Translations under genes and position numbers: made by a program
Notes under the pieces: model-generated
What the model was told of the DNA's origin: nothing
The model's input: only the letters and a program-made list of their open reading frames with translations
The model's database searches: none
Part shown: in pieces, positions 36,647 through 46,340 of the stretch
Numbering within the stretch: the first letter of the stretch is position 1
How the letters are laid out: every line of letters begins with the position of its first letter
Origin: Lutibacter sp. A64
Lineage (GTDB): Bacteria > Bacteroidota > Bacteroidia > Flavobacteriales > Flavobacteriaceae
Direction: 5' to 3'
NCBI RefSeq assembly: GCF_022429565.1
Contig: NZ_CP092487.1
Span: 2,250,001 to 2,314,000, forward strand
Length of the DNA stretch: 64,000 nucleotides

Positions 36647-37558
36647 TTAATGACTTACTTCTAATTCGTAATACCTTACAGTTGAAAAAGACCCTTCATC
36701 TCTAGATTGAAAGTAATTTCCAGCTTTAAAATAGTTTTCAAAAACACCCCAACGTTTAATGTGAATATCATCATAAACTTTGTATTCATTACCATTTAAT
36801 ATCACTACCATTTTTCCTTCACTTACTTTAACTTCTAACGTAAATTTTCTAAAACCTACTTTTTGTTCAAAGTTAAAACCTTCATCATCTCCCCAAGCGT
36901 CTTCATGAAGTATTTCTTCATCGGTAGCATGTATATTTTTAAGTACTTTAGACTTTACACGTATTTTTCCTTTATCCCAATATATTTTTAATATTGGCGG
37001 AGCATTGTTATCGTCTTCACCTATTAAATCGCGTTGTTCATTAGTTAACCTTCCATGAATTTGCATAATAATGGTTCTATGAAATTTTCCTTCATCATCT
37101 TTTGTGGTTTCTGCCATCGCTAATTTTCCCTTCAAATAACCACCTTCTGCAAAAGTCCAGTTCCTATTATTATCTCCAGGCACCATCTGCTCACGTAATT
37201 CTGAACGTGTATACTTCGTATTTTTAGTTTTAGATGCTGTTGGCATTGCATGAAAAACTATAGCTCCTCTTGTAGAATCAATATACATATAAGGTTTTGC
37301 TACATCTATTTCAGCAAATTTTAAAATTTTTGGAGGTTCAATTTCATAAGGTCTCCCTTTTTCATTTGTAACTGGTAAGGTAACTTTCCAATGACTTAAA
37401 TCAATCATTGGAAGTTTTACCTTATTCTTCTTCTTTTTCTTCTTTTCAATTTTAACATCCGAATCTGAAACGCTACTTTTCTGTGCTTGACAAGCAACGT
37501 TTACAGTTAGAAATGCTAACAAAAATATACTCAATATTTCTTTTCGGAAATGCTTCAT
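36647..37558 (-). CDS. PL7 alginate lyase lipoprotein
   Basis: A compact 303-residue PL7 lyase. The lipobox gives Cys23 (NVAC). The three PL7 motifs are intact: RSELRE (118-123), QIH (166-168) and YFKAGNYFQ (276-284), giving Arg122, Gln166, His168 and Tyr282 as the likely active site. A lysine-rich linker (residues 39-46 almost all Lys) joins the lipid anchor to the catalytic domain. The enzyme has no extra binding domain, unlike the multidomain PL7 at 23340. It is the last gene of the susC-susD-SGBP operon, 18 bp after the surface protein gene, so it probably acts at the outer membrane, supplying oligomers to that transporter. Confidence 0.93.
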   Translation of the reverse strand: MKHFRKEILSIFLLAFLTVNVACQAQKSSVSDSDVKIEKKKKKKNKVKLPMIDLSHWKVTLPVTNEKGRPYEIEPPKILKFAEIDVAKPYMYIDSTRGAIVFHAMPTASKTKNTKYTRSELREQMVPGDNNRNWTFAEGGYLKGKLAMAETTKDDEGKFHRTIIMQIHGRLTNEQRDLIGEDDNNAPPILKIYWDKGKIRVKSKVLKNIHATDEEILHEDAWGDDEGFNFEQKVGFRKFTLEVKVSEGKMVVILNGNEYKVYDDIHIKRWGVFENYFKAGNYFQSRDEGSFSTVRYYELEVSH

Positions 37559-37576
37559 TTTTTTAATTATATAATT

Positions 37577-39715
37577 TTAAAATCCTGGAGTAATAATATC
37601 TATATTATCTATAAATACCTCATTACTACCATCAACAGCATTTAATGCTCTCACATAAATTACAGCAATATTTGACGATGCTGTGAATGTAAATGTAGTT
37701 GTTGTAAATGTATTCTCAGTTGCAGAACCTTTACTTGGATTGAAATCATTTGTAATATTAAAATACGCGTCTACAGAAGGATCATTTTCAGGATCCATAT
37801 CTAAACCTACTTCCGTAGTAATTTCATTATTTAAAATAAATACTTCTGTATTAATTCCTTCTGCTTCAGAACGTGTATCAATAGTAAACGTATATTCAAC
37901 TCCTGGCTCTACTGCTACAACTTGATATAAACGACGACTACTATTAGAAAGCTTAACAGCTCTTGTTTTAACACCATTAACATACGTACCATCACTTGAT
38001 GATCCTGGTTGTTCATTAGTACCGTAAGTAGCATCTATATAATCGTTTAATGCTGAATTATACCAAATAGCTTTATAAGGACTATCAATTTCACCTAGTA
38101 CATCATCTTTTACCGTACTATTAGGTGTCATATCCCAAGCATCAGCATTATCACCTGTTTCACCTTGATAATCATCAGCTGTACCATTTAAGGTTTTAGC
38201 TTCAAAAGTTGCATCAACTCCAGCACTAGCTTCTGGCGTAATAATATCAATATTATCAATAAATACTTCATTACTACTATCAACAGCATTTAATGCTCTT
38301 ACATAAATTACAACAATATTTGCAGTTGCTGTAAACCTAAAAGTAGTTGTAGTAAATGTGTTCTCAGTTGCTGACCCTTTACTTGAATTGAAATCATTTG
38401 TAATATTATAATAAGCATCTACAGATGGATCATTTTCAGGATTCATATCTAAACCTACTTCAGTAGTAATTTCATTATTTAAAATAAATACTTCTGTATT
38501 AATTCCTTCTGCTTCAGAACGTGTATCAATAGTAAACGTATATTCAACTCCTGGCTCTACTGCTACAACTTGATATAAACGACGACTACTGTTAGAAAGC
38601 TTAACAGCTCTTGTTTTAACTCCATCAACATACGCACCATCACTTGATGATCCTGGTTGTTCATTAGTACCGTAAGTAGCATCGATATAATCGTTTAATT
38701 CTGAATTATACCAAATAGCTCTATAAGGACTAGCAATCTCCGCACCTGTGTTATCTTCAATAGTACTATTAGGAGTCATATCCCAAGCATCAGCATTATC
38801 ACTAGTATTTTTAGTCCAATCATCAGCTGTACCATTTTGAACAACCGCCATAAATGTAGGATCTATTCCTCCAATTGGAACAAATTGTGAAATACTCTTA
38901 GATACACCTGCATCGTTAGTTGTAGTTAAAACTACTTCATAAGTTCCCTCACCAGCGTAAATATGTGTTGGATTAGCTTCTTCTGACGTATTTCCATCTC
39001 CAAAGTCCCAACTATATGAAACTGCTAAAATAGAAGCATCTGTAAATTCAGCTGTAAATCCTCTAGTTATAAATGTAAAATCTGGAACTGTAGACAATAC
39101 TAATCCTTCAATATTCTTTGTTACAGAAAACTCTGTACCTAAATGATTAGTTGCGGTTAAAGTAGCACTAAAAGTTTCAGCTGTTTTATATGCATGTACA
39201 GGGTTAAAGTTCGCATCTTCCTCTGTATCTTCAGCATCCCATTCTACAGTTTCTCCGTCTCCAAAATCCCAAACTAAACTAGCCGCACCAGAAGTAAGGT
39301 TTTCAAAAGTAACTTCTGAATCTATAGAAGTATGATTAAAATCAACTAAAATAGGTGCCACATCTGAAGAGTCTGTTGCTATTAAATTATCTGAACTTGT
39401 TGTTGTTAATTTAACAGTATATAACCCACCTTTTTCATATGTATAGTCTGGATTAGCATCTGTAGATGTATTACCATCTCCAAAATCCCATAAATAAGAA
39501 GCAGCATCTGTTGAGTAGCTTCTAAATACCATTGATAAACTATTATCTGGGTTAGTACTTGTTGTAAATAACGTATTAGGTTGTATATTGTTTACATTTC
39601 CAGTTGGTGGTACAAATTCTTCGTAACCATTATCATAACATGATATTAAACCTAAAAACATTAACAACAGTACCAAAATACTCTTATTGAATTTTTTAAT
39701 TATTTTATAAACCAT
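37577..39715 (-). CDS. PKD-repeat surface glycan-binding lipoprotein with duplicated C-terminal module
   Basis: A 712-residue lipoprotein (Cys26, LISC) with three PKD domains in a row (about 40-125, 125-205 and 208-280; each has a WDFGDG core). Two long, nearly identical modules follow (about 283-496 and 499-712), offset by exactly 216 residues. Each module ends in VIYVRALNAVD and NEVFIDNIDIITP, the jelly-roll ending of many carbohydrate-binding domains. No enzyme motif is seen. Position after SusD and a neighbouring PKD lipoprotein, and before PL7, points to a surface alginate-binding protein. Two equal modules would raise avidity for a long polymer. Confidence 0.8.
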   Translation of the reverse strand: MVYKIIKKFNKSILVLLLMFLGLISCYDNGYEEFVPPTGNVNNIQPNTLFTTSTNPDNSLSMVFRSYSTDAASYLWDFGDGNTSTDANPDYTYEKGGLYTVKLTTTSSDNLIATDSSDVAPILVDFNHTSIDSEVTFENLTSGAASLVWDFGDGETVEWDAEDTEEDANFNPVHAYKTAETFSATLTATNHLGTEFSVTKNIEGLVLSTVPDFTFITRGFTAEFTDASILAVSYSWDFGDGNTSEEANPTHIYAGEGTYEVVLTTTNDAGVSKSISQFVPIGGIDPTFMAVVQNGTADDWTKNTSDNADAWDMTPNSTIEDNTGAEIASPYRAIWYNSELNDYIDATYGTNEQPGSSSDGAYVDGVKTRAVKLSNSSRRLYQVVAVEPGVEYTFTIDTRSEAEGINTEVFILNNEITTEVGLDMNPENDPSVDAYYNITNDFNSSKGSATENTFTTTTFRFTATANIVVIYVRALNAVDSSNEVFIDNIDIITPEASAGVDATFEAKTLNGTADDYQGETGDNADAWDMTPNSTVKDDVLGEIDSPYKAIWYNSALNDYIDATYGTNEQPGSSSDGTYVNGVKTRAVKLSNSSRRLYQVVAVEPGVEYTFTIDTRSEAEGINTEVFILNNEITTEVGLDMDPENDPSVDAYFNITNDFNPSKGSATENTFTTTTFTFTASSNIAVIYVRALNAVDGSNEVFIDNIDIITPGF
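37580..38219 (-). repeat. Intragenic 648-bp repeat, copy 2
   Basis: The second copy of the C-terminal module of the PKD lipoprotein. It matches 38228-38867 at an offset of 648 bp, with long identical DNA stretches (for example around 37835-37940 and 38483-38588). About nine in ten residues are the same in the last 190 residues. Confidence 0.85.
38228..38867 (-). repeat. Intragenic 648-bp repeat, copy 1
   Basis: The first copy of the module repeated at 37580-38219. Identity persists at synonymous sites in the middle of the unit, so the duplication is recent or kept alike by gene conversion. Most differences cluster at the start of the unit (residues about 284-320). Confidence 0.85.
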
Positions 39716-39737
39716 AATATTATATTTTAGAGCTTTA

Positions 39738-40913
39738 TTATTGTTTTACTGTTATATCAAATGCATCTAATCTACACTCTGTACCTGAATTAGTAAGTAA
39801 AATAATTACTTTTTCATATTCACCAGCTTCAAAGGTAATTGCGTGTTTTTTAAATACATCATCAACTCTTCCTACAGAACTTTCTGTTCTAGAAGCTATA
39901 ATATTTGCTTCTAATTTTGCTTCATCAAGTGTTGTTGCATTAGGGCTAATTATTGATACGGTAACTTCACCTATATTATTAGTATCTAACTCACTAAAGT
40001 AAGTTAACACATAGGTTGCTCCTGGTGTTACTTCAATTTCTTGATACCCAACTCTAGATCCATCTGAAGGGAATTTAGCAGCTTGATAACCGTCAGGTAA
40101 AACACCTAACTCAGATTTTGTGTTAATTTGAAAAACTGACCCCCATTTAGAACTACTAGGAGCTCTCCAAGAGTCTCTACCGTCTCCAGTACCATCAAAC
40201 AAAGTACCATCATCAAAACTTGGCTCACCAATTTCAGGAATTGGAATTGTTGGCACAACTTGATTTACTGTAATTGTTTTTTCTATATAATCTGATTTAC
40301 CAAGGTTATCGGTTACAGTTAAGCCCACAGTATATTCACCTGGACCTGGAAAAGAAACTATTATTTCTCTATCTTGTAAAGTTGCCGCTGGTAAAGTTGC
40401 TATTTGACTTTCTAAATTAGATACATTTTGCAAAGTTTCATCTGTAAGACTTGCTTTTGCTGTTTCTAATTGCGCTTCTAAATCAGCTATTTGCGCTTCT
40501 AACACCGCAGCTTTAGCTTCATCTACAGTACACGGCAATTTAAATTCTAATTTAGAAATTGCATCTTCTAATGCTGTAACAGTAGCTAATTCACCTTCTA
40601 TAGATTTTTCAAGAATAGGTAAATCTTTATTTATTAATTCAATACCTTCTGAAGGTGAAACTTTCCATTCATAATATATACCATTTACTGCTAAATTTGA
40701 ACCAGCTTGAAAATTAAACTCATAGTTAGCTTCTAATTCAACATCGCTACAATCAAATTCTGAAGTAGTAATATCGGTTACGTTATAAAACGGCGTAGGC
40801 CCTGTTATATCTTCTAAATCACCTACATCAGCCAAGTCATCATTGACACAAGAAGTTAAAGATACAAATGTAACTAAAACTATATATTTTATTTTAAACA
40901 AATATTTATTCAT
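39738..40913 (-). CDS. SusE-position lipoprotein with PKD-like domain split by a coiled coil
   Basis: A 391-residue lipoprotein (Cys22, SLTSC) followed by an acidic stretch (VNDDLADVGDLED). A PKD-like start (about 50-93, YYEWKVSPSEG) is interrupted by a helical segment rich in Ala, Glu and Leu with heptad spacing (about 95-178, such as AAVLEAQIADLEAQLETAKA). The PKD domain then resumes (about 182-218, FPGPGEYTVGLTVTDN). A C-terminal jelly-roll-like domain (about 235-391) ends in ECRLDAFDITVKQ, as in carbohydrate-binding modules. It follows SusD by 12 bp. It is probably a surface glycan-binding protein with the helical hairpin as a spacer or contact to SusC/D. Confidence 0.72.
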   Translation of the reverse strand: MNKYLFKIKYIVLVTFVSLTSCVNDDLADVGDLEDITGPTPFYNVTDITTSEFDCSDVELEANYEFNFQAGSNLAVNGIYYEWKVSPSEGIELINKDLPILEKSIEGELATVTALEDAISKLEFKLPCTVDEAKAAVLEAQIADLEAQLETAKASLTDETLQNVSNLESQIATLPAATLQDREIIVSFPGPGEYTVGLTVTDNLGKSDYIEKTITVNQVVPTIPIPEIGEPSFDDGTLFDGTGDGRDSWRAPSSSKWGSVFQINTKSELGVLPDGYQAAKFPSDGSRVGYQEIEVTPGATYVLTYFSELDTNNIGEVTVSIISPNATTLDEAKLEANIIASRTESSVGRVDDVFKKHAITFEAGEYEKVIILLTNSGTECRLDAFDITVKQ

Positions 40914-40925
40914 AATTATCTGATT

Positions 40926-42521
40926 TTAGTATCCGCTATTTTGATTATAAAAATTAGGTAAATTGTCTATTTCTCTTTGAGGGAAAGGAAGGTATTTTTT
41001 CCCTGGAGCATAAAATAAACTATTTTCATTAGAAAATTCCGTCAACACATTATCTGCTTGACCAAATCTAATTAAGTCATACAGACGTTGATTTTCATAT
41101 ACAAACTCAACTCTTCTTTCATCTAATAAAGCTTGCTTAGTTAAATTTGCAACTTCTTCAAGTCCTGCTCTAGCTCTTACTTTATTAAAAGCTTCAACAG
41201 CTCTTGGGTCTGTAGTACTATCATTATTTCCTAAAATAGATTCAGCGTACAACAACAACACATCAGCATATCTTAAAACAATCCAATCGTTATCACCAAT
41301 TTCACCATCAGTTGGGAATTTAGCATTAAACGTATCATTTGTTTCAAGCGTAGGATTGTAAGATAAAGCATCAATACTAGCATAAAATCTTACTGGTTGT
41401 AATTCTGGATTCATCACTTCTAAAAAATCAAGCGATGCAATATTTACACCATTTGATGGCCCTTGCAATGTCATAGCAAAACTATGTGATTCTGAATCTG
41501 TTTCTACTTGATCATCTAAACCACTATCACTAGTTGTATAATTATCACTACTAACTAATTCGTATGCTATTGAAAAAATTATTTCATTATTAATCTCATA
41601 TGCAGAATTGTTTGACCAAGAACCATCAAGTACTCCATCAGAAAATCCACCTGAAATTGAATTACCAAATACGTGTCCATAATCTATAACTAAGTTAGCA
41701 TAATATTCTGCATCTGTTAAAAGATCTACAGAAGCATCAGTAGGGTCTGCATTAAATTCAAACTGTGAAGCATTGCTTCTTTCTGTAAATAATAAGTTAT
41801 AATTATAAGCTCCACTATTTTCAACAATTGAAGCTAATAACAATTCTGCTTCAGAATAATTTGGATTTGGCTGACTTAAATATGCTTTAGCTGCTAAACT
41901 TATAGCAGCACCTTTAGAAGGTCTGTATCTATTTTGTTCTACACCATCTAAATAAGCAATAGAAGTTTTAAAATCATCTATAATTCTTTCATAAACTTCA
42001 CTTTCTGGTAACTGAGGAAAATCTCTAGCCTCTTCTGTATTTATGTCTAAAACTTTATCTACATAAGGAACGTTTTGATATGCTCTAACTAAATTAAAGT
42101 GACATAAAGCTCTCATAAAATAAGCTTCACCAACTGTATATTGTTGACTTTCTGGTGCTAAAAAACGATTCTCTATAATTGTATTTGCATGTTTAATGGT
42201 AGACATATTATTAGAATAATACGTTGCTACATCTCCATTATTTGGATCTACATTGTATGCATTAATTGCTGGATAATTTCCATTTTCTGTATTAGCCCTT
42301 ACATTATCCGATCTTAATTCTATTAGTAAAAACTCATTAGCTGGAACTTTTTGATAAGCATCTAAAACTCCATTAGATAATAATTGAAATCCATTATCTG
42401 TTTGTAATAACTCTTCTATAGAAAGTGCCGTAGGGTTACTTAGATCTAGTTCTTCTTCACAACTTACAAATAAAGCCATAAGAGAAAAACAAACTATTAT
42501 ATTTTTATATATATTTCTCAT
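40926..42521 (-). CDS. SusD/RagB-type lipoprotein, alginate locus pair A
   Basis: A 531-residue SusD-family protein, lipobox Cys21 followed by EEELD, the acidic surface-export mark. It carries YTVGEAYFMRALCHFNLVRAYQNVPY in the TPR half, VRARAGLEEV before the end, and the C-terminal LYDLIRFGQAD and LPFPQREIDNLPNFYNQNSGY. It should cap the SusC barrel encoded 6 bp upstream and bind alginate oligomers. Confidence 0.93.
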   Translation of the reverse strand: MRNIYKNIIVCFSLMALFVSCEEELDLSNPTALSIEELLQTDNGFQLLSNGVLDAYQKVPANEFLLIELRSDNVRANTENGNYPAINAYNVDPNNGDVATYYSNNMSTIKHANTIIENRFLAPESQQYTVGEAYFMRALCHFNLVRAYQNVPYVDKVLDINTEEARDFPQLPESEVYERIIDDFKTSIAYLDGVEQNRYRPSKGAAISLAAKAYLSQPNPNYSEAELLLASIVENSGAYNYNLLFTERSNASQFEFNADPTDASVDLLTDAEYYANLVIDYGHVFGNSISGGFSDGVLDGSWSNNSAYEINNEIIFSIAYELVSSDNYTTSDSGLDDQVETDSESHSFAMTLQGPSNGVNIASLDFLEVMNPELQPVRFYASIDALSYNPTLETNDTFNAKFPTDGEIGDNDWIVLRYADVLLLYAESILGNNDSTTDPRAVEAFNKVRARAGLEEVANLTKQALLDERRVEFVYENQRLYDLIRFGQADNVLTEFSNENSLFYAPGKKYLPFPQREIDNLPNFYNQNSGY

Positions 42522-42527
42522 AATTAA

Positions 42528-45500
42528 TTAAAATTGAAAGTTAATACCTGCTGAAATTGTTTTAACTATTGGTCCGTCACCTCTTTGATAACCTGATGTT
42601 AGAGGTGTATTAGCATTATCTGATGTTTGCCCAGCAGCTTCTGGGTTAAACCCTTCATATCCTTCAGCAGTAAAGAAAAGTAAATTTTCACCTGTTAAAT
42701 ATATTCTTAATCTATCAATATTATATTTTGAAACAATTGATGCTGGTATTGTATATCCAACACTTAAATTTCTTAATGCTATAAATGATGCATCTTGAAT
42801 ATGATCATCTGTATATCTTCTATGAACTGTTTTATCTATATCTGGAAAGTTTGCAACTGGATTAACTGCTGACTCACTTGCATAATATAACTGATCTAAA
42901 TCTGCTACTCTTACTTCAGCACCGTGAGATCCTTGCCATTGAAATGAAAAATCAAAATCATTATACGTAAAGTCTGAATTTAAACCCCAAGTAAAATCTG
43001 GATATGGATTACCTAATTCTGTTCTATCTTCACCATCTATAATACCATCGTTATTTAAATCTTTTACATATACATTTGCAAAATCATTATTAAATCTATT
43101 AAAAGGATTGTCTATCCACTCTAAAGGCATTTCTTTTTCATAAACCCAGCCATAGAAAGATGTTATTGGTTGTCCTACTTTTGCAATAAATTCTGTAGGT
43201 CTTGTATCTTGATCTATTCTAGAAATAATTTGTTCATTATTACCTAAACTAACTACTTCATTTCTATTTAAAGAGAATTGACCTGATGCAACCCAGCTAA
43301 AGTTTTCTTTTGAAATAACCCTAGAGCTCGCTTCTATTTCAACACCTGAATTTTTTACTTCACCTATATTTTGCAACCAATTATCTGTACCATAAGTAGC
43401 AGGTACTGGAGCAAATAATATTAAATCTTCACTTCGTCTATCATAATAATCTACAGATAAGTTTAGAAGTCCATTTGCAAATCTAACATCTACTCCTGGA
43501 TTAAATTCTACTAATTTTTCCCAACCTAAATTTTGATTAGCTAACGTTACACCTTTAACACCTGTTAAACCATTATAACTAATTGTACTAAAAGTTTCTT
43601 CAAATCTATAAAGAGATTCATAGATGTTTCTAGATATTTCATTAGAACCTGAAATACCGTAACTAGCTCTTACTTTTAAAAATGATATTAGATCACTTTC
43701 TAATAAGAAATCTTCATTAGACATTATCCAACCAACTGAAGCTGCTGGAAAAAATCCAAATCTTGTATTTGTACCAAATCTAGAACTACCATCTGTACGA
43801 GCAGATAATTGCATTAGGTATTTTTCATCATAATTATAATCTACTCTACCAAAATACGAAACTAATTTATCGGTTCCATTGTCAGTATAAGTAGTTCCAC
43901 CATCTGCAATTGCAATATTGTTATTAAAATCATTTGTATAACCTACAGCTTCAGATTCTTGCACGTAAAAATCTCTACGTGTATATTCAAAACCGAATAC
44001 AGAATTAAAATTGTGATCTCCAAAACTTGTATTATATTTAAGTAATGATTCTACTGCGTATTGATTTAACTCATCTCTACCTTCAAATCTAAAAGCTTCT
44101 TGATCTCTATTTTCTTGACCATAAAAATAATCGTTATTATTGTTTTTATTATGTCTAAAAACACCAGAAATAGATTGTCTAAAATTAAGACCTTTCGCTA
44201 ATTTAAAATCGATATAAGCAGAAGTATTTAAACTTAATTTTTTCTTTACTCTTGATCTTTCTAAGTAATGTACAAGTGGATGTACGTTTTTTGTAGTAGA
44301 CAACGTTAACCCACCAGAAGTTAATCCACTAGGAATAGGAAGTCCTGTTTCTGCATCTCTAAGAATATCTCTAGGATTGTTAGGGTCTACTGTAAAAGTG
44401 TGGTCAAAAGCTCTTGAAAATCCATAGCTACCTACACCAAGGTTTTCGAACAATTTTCCTGCATCTGTAGAAGTACCAACAGCTGTAGAAAAAGGAGTTA
44501 CATACTTTAAATGATCTTCATTTAAGTAAAGAGGTAAATGCCCCATTTGTCTTAATGGATCTGTAAATCTGGTTGGAACTCTAACTTGATCGTTGTAATT
44601 AACGCTTAAACTTGCACCAAACTTAATTTTCTTATTTCTTGATTTACTATCAACTTTAATTCTGGCATTAATTTTTTCAAAATTATCTGTCAACACAATA
44701 CCTTCATCTTCTAAAAATCCTAAAGAAGCAGTATAGCTTGTTAATTCAGTACCACCTCTTACAGCTAAAGAGTGACTTTGTATAAAACCACCATCAAAAA
44801 TTTCATCTTGCCAGTTTGTTTCGCCACCACCTAAAGAAGCAATAAAATCCATAGCTTCAAGCTCTGCATAAGCATTGTCGTAATATCTATTAATATCTTC
44901 ATATCTTTCACTTGTAGGCAATATTGCTGAAACTGTTGCCTGAAGCCCATCTAATCTAGCTCTTTCATCGGCAATTGATGTATTAAAATTATCATTATTT
45001 TCAGAATATTTATACCCTACAAATGTATTATATGAAAAACTAGTTTTTCCTGAAACACCTTCTTTAAGCGTAATTAAAATAACCCCATTTGCACCACGAG
45101 AACCGTATATTGCAACTGATGAGGCATCTTTTAAAACACTTATAGACTGTATATTATTATTATCGATGGTACCTAAAATATCTGCATCGGTACCCAGCAC
45201 AACACCATCAACAACAATTAATGGAGCTGATGTACCCGTAATTGACCCAGGCCCTCTTAATGTAATTTTAGGGTCACCACCCGCTTCTGAAGCAACTGTT
45301 TGAATTCTTAAACCTGCAACTTTTCCTTGAAGCGCATCTTCTACACGAGATACTGAAACATTCTCAATATCTTTACCAGAAACTTTGGTTAAAGAACTTG
45401 TTACATTACTTTGTTTTTGATCTCCATACCCAACTACAACAACTTCATCTAATACAGCAGAATCTTCTACCAATTGTACGTTAATCACTTCTTGACTTAC

Positions 45501-45758
45501 ATAGGGAATTCTTTTTGTAACATAACCTAAATAAGTAATTTCAAGAATTTCTCCTGATACCAATTCAATTTGATAATTACCGTCAAAATCTGTACTTGTA
45601 CCTTTTTGCGTACCTACTACAATAATATTTGCCCCCAAAATAGGCTGCCCATCTGCTTGAGAAGTAACAGTACCTTTTACTGTAAAACTTTCTTGAGCCA
45701 TTAATGGTATATTGAGCATCAATATCACTATTAAGGTTAGCTTAATTTTTAAATTCAT
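42528..45758 (-). CDS. SusC/RagA-type TonB-dependent transporter, alginate locus pair A
   Basis: A 1076-residue outer membrane receptor: signal peptide (ending PLMAQ), carboxypeptidase-D-like domain with GTSTDFDGNYQI, a TonB box region LDEVVVVGYGDQKQ, a plug with ITLRGPGSITG and YGSRGANGVILITL, and a barrel ending in Phe. Its first 30 residues are nearly identical to those of the second SusC at 48963, and the two promoters are alike, so the pair arose by duplication. The product imports alginate oligosaccharides made by the surface PL7 enzyme. Confidence 0.95.
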   Translation of the reverse strand: MNLKIKLTLIVILMLNIPLMAQESFTVKGTVTSQADGQPILGANIIVVGTQKGTSTDFDGNYQIELVSGEILEITYLGYVTKRIPYVSQEVINVQLVEDSAVLDEVVVVGYGDQKQSNVTSSLTKVSGKDIENVSVSRVEDALQGKVAGLRIQTVASEAGGDPKITLRGPGSITGTSAPLIVVDGVVLGTDADILGTIDNNNIQSISVLKDASSVAIYGSRGANGVILITLKEGVSGKTSFSYNTFVGYKYSENNDNFNTSIADERARLDGLQATVSAILPTSERYEDINRYYDNAYAELEAMDFIASLGGGETNWQDEIFDGGFIQSHSLAVRGGTELTSYTASLGFLEDEGIVLTDNFEKINARIKVDSKSRNKKIKFGASLSVNYNDQVRVPTRFTDPLRQMGHLPLYLNEDHLKYVTPFSTAVGTSTDAGKLFENLGVGSYGFSRAFDHTFTVDPNNPRDILRDAETGLPIPSGLTSGGLTLSTTKNVHPLVHYLERSRVKKKLSLNTSAYIDFKLAKGLNFRQSISGVFRHNKNNNNDYFYGQENRDQEAFRFEGRDELNQYAVESLLKYNTSFGDHNFNSVFGFEYTRRDFYVQESEAVGYTNDFNNNIAIADGGTTYTDNGTDKLVSYFGRVDYNYDEKYLMQLSARTDGSSRFGTNTRFGFFPAASVGWIMSNEDFLLESDLISFLKVRASYGISGSNEISRNIYESLYRFEETFSTISYNGLTGVKGVTLANQNLGWEKLVEFNPGVDVRFANGLLNLSVDYYDRRSEDLILFAPVPATYGTDNWLQNIGEVKNSGVEIEASSRVISKENFSWVASGQFSLNRNEVVSLGNNEQIISRIDQDTRPTEFIAKVGQPITSFYGWVYEKEMPLEWIDNPFNRFNNDFANVYVKDLNNDGIIDGEDRTELGNPYPDFTWGLNSDFTYNDFDFSFQWQGSHGAEVRVADLDQLYYASESAVNPVANFPDIDKTVHRRYTDDHIQDASFIALRNLSVGYTIPASIVSKYNIDRLRIYLTGENLLFFTAEGYEGFNPEAAGQTSDNANTPLTSGYQRGDGPIVKTISAGINFQF

Positions 45759-46067
45759 AATCTATTTTTTTATGTTAAGTTTAATTTTAGTAACTGTTTA
45801 GTTATTACTATTAATATCAATAATTAATGTTTAATTGCCTTACCTCATTAAAAAACTCAACTCTGAAGATTCGTATGCTTGCTTAGGTATTTTTTGCAGG
45901 TTGTATTTTTTAATATGTATAACTTTTAGTATCTCAGAAAAGATTATTTTTAAAGAAGATAGGTGCAACTATCATTTTTCTTTTTAATTTAATTTATTTT
46001 ATCATTTAAAGCGTTATAATATACTGGTTTTTAGATGTTAATACTTGTTTTTATTTGATACCTTAAA
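45759..46067 (-). promoter_or_regulatory. Conserved 5' leader of susC pair A with hairpin
   Basis: About 310 nt between the predicted transcript start and the susC ATG. It aligns along its length with the leader of the second susC (52014-52320). Shared blocks include TTTATGTTAAGTTTA next to the start codon, TTGCAG, CTCAGAAAAG and the inverted repeat GATAGGTGCAACTATC (45958-45973). On the plus strand that hairpin is followed by T-rich sequence. The conservation suggests a regulatory RNA leader. No reading frame is evident in it. Confidence 0.5.
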
Positions 46068-46097
46068 TTGGTTTACCAATTTGGTTTACCAAATATA
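46068..46097 (-). promoter_or_regulatory. susC pair A promoter with tandem TTGGTnnACCAA operators
   Basis: Two identical palindromes TTGGTTTACCAA at 46068-46079 and 46081-46092, centres 13 bp apart. The second overlaps a TATATTTG -7 box read on the minus strand (46097-46090), matching the Bacteroidota consensus TAnnTTTG. A bound repressor would cover the transcript start. No good -33 TTTG lies at the usual spacing. Confidence 0.78.
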
Positions 46098-46157
46098 TAT
46101 TAAAAAAAAGTTAAAAAAAAATATTCTTCAAACTATTTTAAATATTTAACATTTAGC

Positions 46158-46173
46158 ACTATAACGTTTTAGT
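46158..46173. promoter_or_regulatory. Upstream palindrome of the susC pair A promoter
   Basis: ACTATAACGTTTTAGT, a 16-bp palindrome with one mismatched pair, 61 bp upstream of the -7 box. The same 16 bp occur 60 bp upstream of the -7 box of the second susC (52410-52425). The fixed position fits an activator site. Between this site and the upstream gene (46174-46340) I see only AT-rich sequence and a weak 7-bp hairpin at 46314-46338 next to the bicupin stop. Confidence 0.5.
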
Positions 46174-46340
46174 AATACATTCATATTTTTTATTATAAAT
46201 ACCTAAAAAGATTACAAAACCATTAAATTATTTTGAATTTTAGCAAAAAAGACATACTAAATTAGTAGCAAATCTGGATTTTTAAATTATTTATCTTATT
46301 AAAAAAGCTTTGCATTAACTAGACCTTATTAAGTTAATTT

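Noticed and set aside
37577..39715. A CRISPR-like or satellite array suggested by the repeated DNA
   Set aside because: There are only two long in-frame copies within one protein, with no spacers or cas genes nearby.
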